Source of the DNA: Acidimicrobiia bacterium
GTDB taxonomy: Bacteria; Actinomycetota; Acidimicrobiia; Acidimicrobiales; SZUA-35
DNA length: 42,082 bases
Assembly: GCA_003231975.1 (NCBI GenBank)
Contig: QIKW01000094.1
Coordinates: forward strand, 1 to 42,082
Direction of reading: 5' to 3'
Positions 24,313-33,053 of this stretch are shown here, piece after piece. Made by a program: the position numbers and the translations under genes. The number at the start of each line of letters is the position of its first letter. Positions within the stretch are counted from its first letter, which is position 1. Under the pieces are notes generated by a model. It was given only the letters and a program-made list of their open reading frames with translations, did not search any database and was not told the DNA's origin.

Positions 24313-25071
24313 GTGATCGCAACTCCTGAAGACCATCAGCTCGCAGCAGACATCGCAGTCAAAACTGGTGAGACCCTGATGCAGATAAGGCGAGAGTTGG
24401 CTGCTGAGGACATCAGCCACCTTGAACTGAAGGATGCCGGAGACGCAGCAGCGCAAACCGTGATTGCAACCGAGCTTGGCGCCCACCGACCCGATGACGC
24501 TGTTCTCTCCGAAGAGGCGGCAGACGACCGGCTTCGCCTCGATGCGGATCGGATCTGGATCGTCGATCCACTTGACGGCACCCGTGAATTCGCCGAACCG
24601 CCCCGCGTCGACTGGGCCGTGCACATCGCCCTGGTGTCCAAGGGCGTCCCTATCGCTGGAGCGGTCGCCCTTCCGGCAGAGGAGATCATCCTCAGCACAG
24701 CCAATGCACCTGTGTTGCCAGACCCCAGCGGCAGCAAGCCCCGGGTGATCGTCAGCCGCACGCGCAGGCCTCCGGCGGCGGTCATGCTGGCCGAGAAACT
24801 CGATGCGGAATACATGGAGATGGGCTCGGCTGGAGCAAAGGCAATGGCCGTGGTGCGGGGCAATGCCGACATCTATGCCCACTCCGGCGGTCAGTACGAG
24901 TGGGACAACTGCGCTCCGGTTGCGGTGGCTCTGGCTGCCGGCCTGCATTGCTCTCGCCTTGACGGATCGCCAATGGCCTACAACAACGCCGATCCCTATC
25001 TCCCCGATCTCCTGATCTGCCGGCAGGAGTGGGCGGATCGCTGCCTCGAGATCCTGCGTGGGGCGCTCTAG
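24313..25071 (+). CDS. cysQ: 3'(2'),5'-bisphosphate nucleotidase CysQ, inositol monophosphatase family
   Basis: 252 residues from GTG 24313. Mg-dependent, lithium-sensitive phosphatase fold. CysQ removes phosphate from 3'-phosphoadenosine 5'-phosphate left by sulfate assimilation; mycobacterial CysQ also acts on inositol phosphates and fructose bisphosphate. Motifs: VLSEEAADD (metal-binding E), WIVDPLDGTREF (D85, D88, G89, T90) and the second metal site YEWDNCAPVAVALAAGL near the C-terminus. The TREF continuation favours CysQ over SuhB. Convergent with the alpha/beta hydrolase, stops nine bases apart. Confidence 0.87.
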   Translation: MIATPEDHQLAADIAVKTGETLMQIRRELAAEDISHLELKDAGDAAAQTVIATELGAHRPDDAVLSEEAADDRLRLDADRIWIVDPLDGTREFAEPPRVDWAVHIALVSKGVPIAGAVALPAEEIILSTANAPVLPDPSGSKPRVIVSRTRRPPAAVMLAEKLDAEYMEMGSAGAKAMAVVRGNADIYAHSGGQYEWDNCAPVAVALAAGLHCSRLDGSPMAYNNADPYLPDLLICRQEWADRCLEILRGAL

Positions 25072-25079
25072 AGGCCCCA
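25059..25079. terminator. Small hairpin between convergent cysQ and hydrolase genes
   Basis: TGGGGC and GCCCCA arms with a 9-base loop spanning the cysQ stop codon. Short, without a T run; weak candidate for a shared terminator. Confidence 0.3.
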
Positions 25080-25080
25080 G

Positions 25081-25875
25081 CTACTGGGCCCAGAATTCAT
25101 GGAGCCTGGAAACGAATCTTTCGGCGTCAACCAGGTGCGGGTAGTGGCCGTGATCCGGCCACAGTTCAACGGCAGCGTTTGGGATGTGGCCGCCGAGCCA
25201 GGCCGCATAGTCTGGCCCGGGATCAATTCCGAACAGAGATAGGTAAGGCGTGTCTGAACTGGCGTAGCCTCCAAGAGCGCCGTCAACCACTGCCTGGATC
25301 TCATCGGCCGGCATGGAAAAGATGAGGTCCCACACGCCCAAAACTACTTCTTGATCCGGCCTCCTCAGGGCGTTGAGTCGGTCCGCTTCCGATGCGTTGA
25401 GCTTCGGACCTCGCATTCCGTCGAAGAGCGCCTCGATCACCGAGGGGAAGCTGGCCGGATCCCGGAGAACGCCCTCGACCGCGCCCAGTTGCTCTTTGAA
25501 GCCGCCCAGCTGAAGCGACTGGTCGACGTTTGTGATCGATCCGACAGCGAGGTTGGCGCCAAGGGCGGACACAACGATCCCGCCGAGGGAGTGACCAACA
25601 ACGTGGGGCATGTCGGCACCCGCCGACGAAATGACAGAGGCAACATCGCCAGCCATTGCCTCCAGGTCATAGCGGGCCGCGGTTCCCGATTGGCCGTGAC
25701 CTCGGAGATCAAGCGTTATCACCCGGTTGGTGTCGGTTAGTTGCTCAAGCACCGGATCCCAGCTCGAACTGTTCTCGGTAATCCCGTGAACCAACACGAC
25801 GGGCTTGCCTTGGCCGCTGGAGCTCCATCGAATTTCGGTTCCGTCTGCTGAGTTGGTGGAGTGATCGTGAGCCAT
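25081..25875 (-). CDS. Alpha/beta hydrolase
   Basis: 264 residues, standard single-domain alpha/beta hydrolase. The oxyanion segment is VVLVHGITENSSSWDPVLEQL, DLRGHGQSG follows, and the nucleophile elbow is VVGHSLGGIVV (catalytic Ser in GHSLG). The C-terminal histidine is likely in WPDHGHYPHLVDAERF. No signal peptide. Substrate cannot be told; relatives include esterases, haloperoxidase-like and lactone hydrolases. Monocistronic, divergent from the UbiB-like kinase gene. Confidence 0.85.
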   Translation of the reverse strand: MAHDHSTNSADGTEIRWSSSGQGKPVVLVHGITENSSSWDPVLEQLTDTNRVITLDLRGHGQSGTAARYDLEAMAGDVASVISSAGADMPHVVGHSLGGIVVSALGANLAVGSITNVDQSLQLGGFKEQLGAVEGVLRDPASFPSVIEALFDGMRGPKLNASEADRLNALRRPDQEVVLGVWDLIFSMPADEIQAVVDGALGGYASSDTPYLSLFGIDPGPDYAAWLGGHIPNAAVELWPDHGHYPHLVDAERFVSRLHEFWAQ

Positions 25876-25971
25876 CGTTCAACCCTAGATTAAGGAACAG
25901 CGGCGAGCGAGTGGAGCGTTCCCTTCGGTTCCGCGCCCGTTTTGGCTCCGGCTCCCGCCAGACTGCCTTCA

Positions 25972-27585
25972 GTGACTTCACCAGAGCCAGAAGAGGTGGC
26001 AACCGATCTCCACATCGGCTCGTTCACCAATGCAATGCCTTGGAACCTCGCCGAGCGAGAGTTGCTGTGGCTACGGCCCGTAGCCTCGTTGCGAGCCGCC
26101 CAGGCAAGACAACTTCCGCAACTAACCAAACCACCCCGGTTCCCGCCATTGGCTCGAGCAGTGGCCGTTACCTTCCGACTGGGTCTTGCCGTTGGCGGAT
26201 GGGCGATTCGAGAACGAGGCAAGCCCACCTCACGAGCAGGTATTTCGAAGCGGATGCGCTTGGCCGCCGAACGGCTGGGACCCACCTACATCAAGCTGGC
26301 CCAGATCATCAGCGCCGGCCAGGGGGTGTTTCCCGAAGAGCTGGTTGCCGAGTGCAAGAAGTGCCGAGACCAGGTTCCGCCGGTGAACTATCACACGATC
26401 GTCGGCGTTGTTGAAGCAGATCTTGGCAAGCCGTTGCACGAAGTATTCAAGTCGTTCGAACCCATACCCATCGCCGCAGCATCCATTGCCCAGGTGCACT
26501 CGGCCGTGCTGAAAACGGGCGAGCCCGTTGTGGTCAAGGTGCAGCGGCCGGGCATCGACGAACTGGTGCGGAAAGACCTGAAAGTTCTAGCCTGGCTAGC
26601 GCCTTTCTTGGTTGGCCGAATACCGGTGTCGGCACTGGCTAACCCCCCAGCACTTGTCGAGCTGTTTGCCGAGACCATCATCGAAGAGCTCGATTTCCGG
26701 CTTGAGGCGGCCAACATGATGGACATTGGCCGAGTATTCGTTGAACTAGGCCAAACCGGGTTTGTTGTGCCTAGGCCTCACCCAGAGTTGGTGACCCGGC
26801 GGGTACTGACGATGGAACGCCTCGACGGCTTCAAGTTCGACGACGTTTCCGGCATGCAGGGCGTGGGGATAGACACCGAGGCTGTGGTCAAAACTGCGAT
26901 GCTCGGCTTCCTGGAAGGAGCCTTTCTGCACGGTGTGTTCCACGGAGACCTGCACGGCGGCAACATGTTCGTTCTGCCAGACGGCCGGATCGGCCTGGTC
27001 GACTTTGGAATTACCGGCAGGCTGACAGAAGCGGAACGGTTGGCATTCCTGAAATTGATGATGGCGGCCACAATGAACGACACCAAGGGCCAGGTGGCGG
27101 CGCTCAGAGACCTCGGCACCCTTCCCGCCGACACCGACGTGGCTGCAGTTGTGGTCGACCTCGGTCTGGACGGCCCGCCACTGGACCCAACCAAGCTTGA
27201 ACCCGAAGAGCTGGTGGCAGAGCTTCAGCGAGTGATCAAGGCGCTGCTTGGCTACGGAGCCCGAATGCCAAAGCCACTGATGCTGTATGTGAAGAACCTG
27301 ATCTTCATCGACGGAGCAATCGCCAGCCTGGCGCCAAACCTCGACATGTTCCAGGTGGTTACCGACATCGCAACTCACTTCGCTGTCACCCACGGAGCTT
27401 CCATCGCGAAACAACTGGGTGTGGCTCAGGAAGAGTGGCGGCTTGACCTGGACGGCCTGAAAGCAGGATTCGGCGTTGATCCGACAGAACGCGACCAACT
27501 CACATACTCCGAGCTCCAAGAACGCCGCAAGCTGATAAACAAGCGGCTCAAGAGCCGCCTCGGCCCCGGCGACATCCTGAGCTGA
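25972..27585 (+). CDS. ABC1/UbiB family atypical protein kinase-like ATPase
   Basis: About 537 residues from GTG 25972 ([15 protein letters not shown]); a TTG at 25942 is also in frame. UbiB-family proteins aid isoprenoid-quinone or lipid homeostasis using a kinase fold with ATPase activity. Landmarks: the family-specific KxGQ-like region reads [19 protein letters not shown]; the Ala-rich loop [10 protein letters not shown] replaces the Gly-rich loop; [10 protein letters not shown] carries the ATP lysine; [18 protein letters not shown] is the catalytic loop; and [10 protein letters not shown] is the DFG. No quinone genes are adjacent. It is followed 38 bases later by nucS. Confidence 0.9.
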   Translation: MTSPEPEEVATDLHIGSFTNAMPWNLAERELLWLRPVASLRAAQARQLPQLTKPPRFPPLARAVAVTFRLGLAVGGWAIRERGKPTSRAGISKRMRLAAERLGPTYIKLAQIISAGQGVFPEELVAECKKCRDQVPPVNYHTIVGVVEADLGKPLHEVFKSFEPIPIAAASIAQVHSAVLKTGEPVVVKVQRPGIDELVRKDLKVLAWLAPFLVGRIPVSALANPPALVELFAETIIEELDFRLEAANMMDIGRVFVELGQTGFVVPRPHPELVTRRVLTMERLDGFKFDDVSGMQGVGIDTEAVVKTAMLGFLEGAFLHGVFHGDLHGGNMFVLPDGRIGLVDFGITGRLTEAERLAFLKLMMAATMNDTKGQVAALRDLGTLPADTDVAAVVVDLGLDGPPLDPTKLEPEELVAELQRVIKALLGYGARMPKPLMLYVKNLIFIDGAIASLAPNLDMFQVVTDIATHFAVTHGASIAKQLGVAQEEWRLDLDGLKAGFGVDPTERDQLTYSELQERRKLINKRLKSRLGPGDILS

Positions 27586-27623
27586 CGTTCGGTCCTGACA
27601 ACCAGATCAATAGAGTTACCCGG

Positions 27624-28283
27624 GTGCGATTGGTTATTGCAGAATGCACCGTGGACTATGCGGGGCGACTCACCGCCCACCTACCTCGGGCCACACGGCT
27701 GCTTATGGTCAAAGCAGACGGTTGTGTTGCCGTCCACGCCGACGGCGGGGCCTACAAACCGCTGAACTGGATGAACGCACCGAACTCATTCGTGGAACAC
27801 GACGACCTTTGGGCTGTCACCAACCCCAAGGGTGAGGAGTTGCTGATCAGCATCCACCAGATGATCAGCGACACGTCGTTTGATCTTGGCCATGATCCTG
27901 GTCTGCAAAAGGATGGGGTTGAAGCACACCTTCAAGAGCTACTGGCCATGCAGCCGGAGAGGCTCGAGGCGGGCTTGAAGCTGATCAGGAGGGAGTACCC
28001 GACCGAGATCGGGCCGGTAGATCTGCTCTGTCGGCATCCAGACGGGCACACGATTGCGGTTGAGATCAAACGGAGGGGCGAGATCGACGGCGTCGAACAG
28101 CTCACCCGCTATCTGGACTTTCTCAATCGGGTGCCCGACCTTGCCCCCGTGCACGGAATGTTCGTTGCCCAGGAAATCAAGCCGCAGGCCAAAACTCTGG
28201 CCGCTGACCGCTCGATCGACTGGGTGGAGGTCGACTACGACGAACTGCGTGGCATCGAACGCCCTCAGCAGCGTCTGTTCTAA
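27624..28283 (+). CDS. nucS: Mismatch-specific endonuclease NucS/EndoMS
   Basis: 219 residues from GTG 27624. NucS cuts both strands at G-T, T-T and G-G mismatches and gives Actinobacteria lacking MutS/MutL their mismatch repair. The N-terminal DNA-binding domain ([20 protein letters not shown]) is typical. The nuclease domain has the PD-(D/E)XK pattern D133 ([12 protein letters not shown]), E147 and K149 ([11 protein letters not shown]). The clamp-binding tail with RLF is at the very end (QQRLF), as in other NucS proteins that interact with the beta clamp. A strong marker for an actinobacterial origin. Confidence 0.93.
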   Translation: MRLVIAECTVDYAGRLTAHLPRATRLLMVKADGCVAVHADGGAYKPLNWMNAPNSFVEHDDLWAVTNPKGEELLISIHQMISDTSFDLGHDPGLQKDGVEAHLQELLAMQPERLEAGLKLIRREYPTEIGPVDLLCRHPDGHTIAVEIKRRGEIDGVEQLTRYLDFLNRVPDLAPVHGMFVAQEIKPQAKTLAADRSIDWVEVDYDELRGIERPQQRLF

Positions 28284-28296
28284 GCGTCGGGCGGCT

Positions 28297-29226
28297 TCAG
28301 AGGTTCTCCAGGAAGAACTCGACTATCAGCTCGCTGGCGTTGATCGTTTGGTTGGTTAGCGGCCCATCATCGGCGCCAGGCCACGAATGGTCTGCTCCTT
28401 CGGTCACGTAGAGAACGGTGTCTGCTGCGCAGTTGGTCCAAGTTCGTTTGGTGACGTCGGATCCAACCGCCTGATCGGATGCGGCTCCACAAGAGTTGCT
28501 ATCTGCCCTCTCAGACATCGCAACCTCAACGGGCTCGTTCGGAAGGCCAAGCACCCAGCCAACACTTGCCATGTTCTGATCAGCCGGGTCGAACTGGATC
28601 ACTTCGTCGGCAGTGCCGTGAATGGCCAGGGTTGGGACGCTTTCCCCGTCGCACACCGAGGGGTCGATGGTAAGCGCAACGGGCGCTATGGCTTTCACTT
28701 CACTCCGCTCGCAGGCCAGCACCGTTGAGAAGGCTGCCCCATTGGAAAAGCCGGTTGCGAACAGTTGCGAGACGTCGCCGCAGTACTGAGCGATGACGGG
28801 CTCAACTTCAACGGCCAGAAAGTCAACGTCAGAATCGGCTCCGCCATCGAGGTCCCAGCGTCGCTCAACCGGTTGGCCGCCAGCCTGGCCACCGATACGG
28901 CCGTCGTATGCGAACACCATGAAGCCAGCTTCGGTTGCCGGGACGACTAAGTTCGAGTATTCGGTCTGACCTTGGGCTGACCCCGTGTAACCATGGAACT
29001 CCAAAATCACCGGCCAGCCATCCGCTGGCGGCTCTCCTGCTGGGGTCTGAGTGCGGAAGGCTCGGCCCCCCTCAATGGTGCCTGTTGTCCACTCGCCCGA
29101 AGACGGAATGCAATTGCTCGCTGGCCCGTCTGCGGTTTCGGTAGCACTTGAGCAACCGGCAGCGATCACCATCAGGACGCCGAGTACTGCGAGCACCCGC
29201 AAGATCCAGCCACTGGTGAAGATCAT
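28297..29226 (-). CDS. Secreted lipoprotein esterase, PHB-depolymerase / feruloyl-esterase type
   Basis: 309 residues. Lipoprotein signal with lipobox ending at C25 (VIAAGCSS). Alpha/beta hydrolase of the LpqC/Esterase_phd group. It has the oxyanion region PVILEFHGYTGSAQGQTEY, nucleophile FATGFSNGAAFS (Ser in GFSNG), acid in LAIHGTADEVIQF, and histidine in EGADHSWPGADDG, matching the family catalytic triad. Several cysteines (NCIPS, QYCGD, LACER, NSCGA, NCAAD) fit disulfides outside the cell. Likely substrates are polyhydroxyalkanoate or aromatic esters, family inference only. Minus strand, six bases from the MaoC stop. Confidence 0.85.
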   Translation of the reverse strand: MIFTSGWILRVLAVLGVLMVIAAGCSSATETADGPASNCIPSSGEWTTGTIEGGRAFRTQTPAGEPPADGWPVILEFHGYTGSAQGQTEYSNLVVPATEAGFMVFAYDGRIGGQAGGQPVERRWDLDGGADSDVDFLAVEVEPVIAQYCGDVSQLFATGFSNGAAFSTVLACERSEVKAIAPVALTIDPSVCDGESVPTLAIHGTADEVIQFDPADQNMASVGWVLGLPNEPVEVAMSERADSNSCGAASDQAVGSDVTKRTWTNCAADTVLYVTEGADHSWPGADDGPLTNQTINASELIVEFFLENL

Positions 29227-29232
29227 TTGAGA

Positions 29233-30102
29233 TCAACCGTACTTGACGCTGCCGTTGTTGAAGACGACGCGGTCGTCTCCTCCCAGGGTTTGAAACAGAG
29301 CAGTTCCCTCGCTCTCCCTCCAGACGTTGATGGTGATGGCCTCGCCAGGCAGCACGGGCGAACTGAACCGTCCGGCCATCGATCTGAACTGATCCGGCTG
29401 GTTGTTGCACAGGATCTTCAGCAGCCCTCTGCCCGAGAACCCGAAGGTGCAAAGGCCGTGCAGGATCGGCTTTTGGAATCCGCCGACATCGCTGAACTGC
29501 TTATCGGAGTGCAGCGGATTGCGGTCTCCCGACAGTCGGTAGAGCAGCGCCTGGTCTTCCCTTACCTGATAGGTGATGGACTCATCGGGTTCTCGAGCCG
29601 GCGAAACGTTCTTTGCCCCGGAGGGGCCGCGGTCGCCACCCCAGCCACCCTCGCCAACGATGAAGGTTGATGAGACCATGTCGAACAGCGGCTGACTGTC
29701 GGCGTCAAGGGTTGCACTTGACTTGACTTCGATCACGGCCCCCTTTCCCTTGTCGTAGATCCCGACGATCTCGTCGGTTGACGTGATCGACCCCTCAACC
29801 GGGATCTCTCGATGCAGGGCTATTGCCTGCTCGCCATGCACCAACATTCGCGGGTCGTAGCTGCCGACATTGCTCATCGCGCTGGAGCCGCCAACCGCGT
29901 TGAAACCGGCAAGAACGCAGAACGTTGGCAAGACCTTCTGGGCTACCCCCGCTGTGTTCTCGGTGGTGAATTCAAGCTCATCGCCCACCGGATCAGAAGC
30001 ACCGGCACCAACCCCCAAGGCGTACAAGAGCGCATCCTTTGAGGTCCAAGCCCACGTGCGGGGCTCTCCTTTTGCTCCAACAGCATCTGGGTTGATCGGC
30101 AT
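29233..30102 (-). CDS. MaoC-type 2-enoyl-CoA hydratase (double hotdog)
   Basis: 289 residues, the length of two-domain (R)-specific enoyl-CoA hydratase 2. Adds water across trans-2-enoyl-CoA in beta-oxidation. The active-site motif is present in the C-terminal half: YRLSGDRNPLHSDKQFSDVG and GFQKPILHGLCTFGFSGR (catalytic D and H). The N-terminal hotdog domain (YALGVGAGASDPVGDELEF) is typical of the peroxisomal MFE-2/actinobacterial group. Its start overlaps the SDR stop by one base, so both are translated from one message. The two together equal a split multifunctional enzyme type 2. Confidence 0.9.
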   Translation of the reverse strand: MPINPDAVGAKGEPRTWAWTSKDALLYALGVGAGASDPVGDELEFTTENTAGVAQKVLPTFCVLAGFNAVGGSSAMSNVGSYDPRMLVHGEQAIALHREIPVEGSITSTDEIVGIYDKGKGAVIEVKSSATLDADSQPLFDMVSSTFIVGEGGWGGDRGPSGAKNVSPAREPDESITYQVREDQALLYRLSGDRNPLHSDKQFSDVGGFQKPILHGLCTFGFSGRGLLKILCNNQPDQFRSMAGRFSSPVLPGEAITINVWRESEGTALFQTLGGDDRVVFNNGSVKYG

Positions 30103-31031
30103 CAGATTTCCTTTCCGGGGCGGCCAGGGCCCTCGGCTGGGGCGCCCTGCATGTCTGAGTTCGGTCTGGCCTCGGCCATCATCTGCTCGACGAGGGGACC
30201 AACGAGGGTTGGGTCGGCAACTGGGGTGACGCTTGGGCCTCGGTTCCAGGATTCGGCGATGGCCAAAACCCTGCCGCTGGCTTCGAAGATGCGTCCGGTT
30301 ACGTTCTTGGACTCCTCAGACGCAAGCCAGGTGCATATGGGAGCGATCCACATGGGATCCATCGCCGCCTTTCCCTCGTCGTCAAGTTTGCCCATCCCAA
30401 GGTCTTCTGTCATCCGGGTAAGTGCTCCTGGGGCAATTGCGTTGCAGGTAACGCCGTACCGGCTGAGCTCAAGCGCGCTGATGATGGTGAGGGCCGCGAT
30501 GCCCATCTTGGCCGCGCCGTAGTTGGTCTGGCCAACGTTGCCGTAGATCCCAGAGACCGAGGTTGTGTTGATTATTCGAGCGTCGTTTTCTTCACCCGCC
30601 TTGTGTCGATCTCTCCAGTAGGCGGCGGCGTGGCGGGCCGGGGCGAACGTTCCTTTGAGGTGGACGTTGATCACCGCGTCCCACTCGGCCTCCTCCATGT
30701 TTGCCAACATTCGATCCCTCAGAATTCCGGCATTGTTGACCAGCACGTCAAGCCCGCCAAAGGTTTCAACGGCTTGATCAATCATGCGTTTCGCGCCACT
30801 GAAGTCTGCAACGTTGTCGGTGTTGGCAACCGCGATGCCGCCTTTCGCAACTATTTCATCGGCAACGTCCTGAGCTGGTGAGCTATCGGTTCCTGTTCCG
30901 TCGCGGGAGCCGCCGAGGTCATTTACCACCACCTTGGCGCCATGTTCGGAGAGCATCAGCGCGTGCTCGCGGCCGATCCCCCGACCAGCTCCGGTGACTA
31001 TGGCAACACGGCCTTCACACAGTCGAGTCAT
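30102..31031 (-). CDS. SDR 3-hydroxyacyl-CoA dehydrogenase (MFE-2 dehydrogenase type)
   Basis: 309 residues. NAD-dependent short-chain dehydrogenase: TGAGRGIGREHA (cofactor), VNNAGILRDRMLANM, NTTSVSGIYGNVGQTNYGAAKMG (Ser, catalytic YxxxK) and APGALTRMTEDL. GREHA and NDLGGSRDGTG are features of the (3R)-hydroxyacyl-CoA dehydrogenase part of HSD17B4/MFE-2. It oxidises the product of the MaoC hydratase immediately downstream. The pair probably handles fatty acids or steroid side chains. Divergent from the VanW gene, 117 bases apart. Confidence 0.9.
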   Translation of the reverse strand: MTRLCEGRVAIVTGAGRGIGREHALMLSEHGAKVVVNDLGGSRDGTGTDSSPAQDVADEIVAKGGIAVANTDNVADFSGAKRMIDQAVETFGGLDVLVNNAGILRDRMLANMEEAEWDAVINVHLKGTFAPARHAAAYWRDRHKAGEENDARIINTTSVSGIYGNVGQTNYGAAKMGIAALTIISALELSRYGVTCNAIAPGALTRMTEDLGMGKLDDEGKAAMDPMWIAPICTWLASEESKNVTGRIFEASGRVLAIAESWNRGPSVTPVADPTLVGPLVEQMMAEARPNSDMQGAPAEGPGRPGKEI

Positions 31032-31148
31032 CTCTTGGCAGTTCTCCCTGTTAGTTGGGCACGAAGCGCAGATCTTGTCACATCGCGCCCCAAATTAAGA
31101 AAAAACGTGACACCAGTTCCTGGACAGACCGTGGCAGAATAGGCGTCT

Positions 31149-33026
31149 GTGTCCATCTCGCGGCGTAAGGCCCTAGCTGCCTTATCGGTACCTGTAGGCC
31201 TTCTTTTGCTGCTGTATGCAGCGTGGGGCATAAGCACCATTGTTGACGGAGAACGCGTTGCCAGAAACGTATCAGTCGGCAACATCGAACTTGGTGGCTT
31301 GGATTCAGCCGACATCCAATCTGTTGCCAGCGATCTCAACGACGAACTGGCCCGGGAGCCCGCAACGTTGGCGGTCGGAGAGACAGTACTGGACACCAAC
31401 TTGTTCGAGGTTGGTGTCAGGATCGACTCCGACCAGCTTGTGGCCGATGCCCTAGCCGCCAGGCAAGGGGGATTCATCCTAGGACGACCGTTCCGCTGGG
31501 CGGCATCGTTCTTCAACGAAGTCGAGCTGCAAGCCGGCTATGTGGTCGACGACGAGGCCTCCGCCCAGGCGGCAAAGGCAATTATCGACGGGCGGCTGGT
31601 TCAGCCAACAGAGCCGTACTTCGAGGTCGACGCAGGTGGCCTCTCCGTTGTTCCCGGAACGGATGGGGCAACGATTGCATTCACCGAGGTCGGGGCCAGC
31701 GTGCAAGAAGCGTTGGACACCGGCAAACCCTATGTCGTTTCGGCCCCACCGCTGCCGGTTCCGCCAAGTGTGGAGCTGGCAACTTTCCAGGCTGTTGCCG
31801 ACGAAGCAAACCAGGCAACCGCCGAACCCATCATCGTTGAGCTGCTCGGCCAACCAACGCAAGTCGAGGTGGCCCAGCTGCGGTCTTGGATCCTGCTCGA
31901 CTCCGCGGCCGCGGCGCCGGACTGGTCCTTCGACAACACCACACTGGTGAGAGACCTGCGCCCGCTCTTCCCCGACATGGCCGACGAAGACCAGCGGGCC
32001 CGCTTCACCGTGATCGACGGCGAGCCCGTGATAATTCCAGGCAACGAAACGGTGCTGTGCTGCGATGCCGACTCGGCCGAGCGGTTGAAGACGGCGCTGT
32101 TGGGCCCGGCTCCCGAGCAAGATGAAGAGGTCGAGCACGATCCCGAAACGCCTCTCCTCCGAACCGTTACTTTCGCTCCTGACGTTGCCGACGGAGCAGA
32201 AGGTGTTGCTGAGCTGGAGGCACTTGGGATTATCGAGGAGATCGCTACGTTCACCACGAAACATTCCTGCTGTCAGAATCGAGTTAAGAACATTCAACGG
32301 ATGGCCGGAATCGTGCAGGGCTACATCGTGCGGCCAGGTGAACTGTTCGACCTGAACGAAGTGGCTGGCCGTCGTACCGCTGCCGGTGGCTTCCTGCCCG
32401 CAGGGGCAATCGCCCAGGGCGTTCTTGAAGCTCAGGTAGGAGGCGGTGTCAGCCAGTTCACCACCACGATCTTCAACACCGCCTTCTTTGCTGGAATGGA
32501 CTTCGTCGAGTACCAAGCTCACTCGATCTATTTCAGCCGCTACCCCCGCGGCCGCGAAGCAACGATCTCCTGGCCAAAGCCAGACTTCATCTTTCGCAAC
32601 AACACCCAGTACGGCGTCCTTGTCTGGCCAACCTGGACCGAAACATCCATCACAGTGACGTTCTATTCAACCAAGAACATCGAAGTCGAAGACCTGGGCC
32701 GCACCGAAAGGGCCCAAGGCGCCTGCACCCGAGTAACCACTACCCGAGAGCGAACCTTTGAAGACGGCTCAGTAGAGCGAGACACAGTTTTCGCCGTCTA
32801 CCGACCGGGTGAAGGGCTGGACTGCAACGGGAATTCAACCCGCCCCACCACCACTACAACTACCACCGTTGATCCTGGCACCTCCTCAACCGACACCACA
32901 ACGGCAACCACAACAGACACCACCGCACCCACCACGGCGCCAACCACGGCGCCAACCACCGAACCGCCAACAACCGAGACCACCACGCCCACCTCCGAAA
33001 CAACCACTACAACAGTTGGCGGCTGA
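31149..33026 (+). CDS. VanW family exported protein with Thr/Pro-rich C-terminal tail
   Basis: 625 residues from GTG 31149. The N-terminal hydrophobic segment (LAALSVPVGLLLLLYAAWG) works as signal anchor. Residues about 40-330 contain two putative peptidoglycan-binding modules of the type seen with VanW (DSADIQSVASDLNDELAREP and VELATFQAVADEANQATAEP). The VanW domain follows: TTKHSCCQNRVKNIQRMAG, GYIVRPGELFDLNEVAGRRT, GGGVSQFTTTIFNTAFFAGMDFV. The tail of about 60 residues is almost only Thr, Pro, Ser, Glu and Ala, like a wall-spanning linker or a glycosylated stalk. VanW's precise activity is unknown; the family name comes from VanB glycopeptide-resistance clusters and does not imply resistance here. 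Confidence 0.88.
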   Translation: MSISRRKALAALSVPVGLLLLLYAAWGISTIVDGERVARNVSVGNIELGGLDSADIQSVASDLNDELAREPATLAVGETVLDTNLFEVGVRIDSDQLVADALAARQGGFILGRPFRWAASFFNEVELQAGYVVDDEASAQAAKAIIDGRLVQPTEPYFEVDAGGLSVVPGTDGATIAFTEVGASVQEALDTGKPYVVSAPPLPVPPSVELATFQAVADEANQATAEPIIVELLGQPTQVEVAQLRSWILLDSAAAAPDWSFDNTTLVRDLRPLFPDMADEDQRARFTVIDGEPVIIPGNETVLCCDADSAERLKTALLGPAPEQDEEVEHDPETPLLRTVTFAPDVADGAEGVAELEALGIIEEIATFTTKHSCCQNRVKNIQRMAGIVQGYIVRPGELFDLNEVAGRRTAAGGFLPAGAIAQGVLEAQVGGGVSQFTTTIFNTAFFAGMDFVEYQAHSIYFSRYPRGREATISWPKPDFIFRNNTQYGVLVWPTWTETSITVTFYSTKNIEVEDLGRTERAQGACTRVTTTRERTFEDGSVERDTVFAVYRPGEGLDCNGNSTRPTTTTTTTVDPGTSSTDTTTATTTDTTAPTTAPTTAPTTEPPTTETTTPTSETTTTTVGG

Positions 33027-33053
33027 GCCTGCTTAGCCTCGTAGCCTTGCCCG

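Noticed and set aside
31076-31112. TGTCAC...GTGACA inverted repeat between the SDR and VanW genes
   Set aside because: Only six-base arms 25 bases apart; expected by chance at this level and no supporting promoter pattern.
31149-33026. VanW as evidence of vancomycin resistance
   Set aside because: No VanH/A/X or sensor genes nearby; VanW-family proteins are widespread without resistance.
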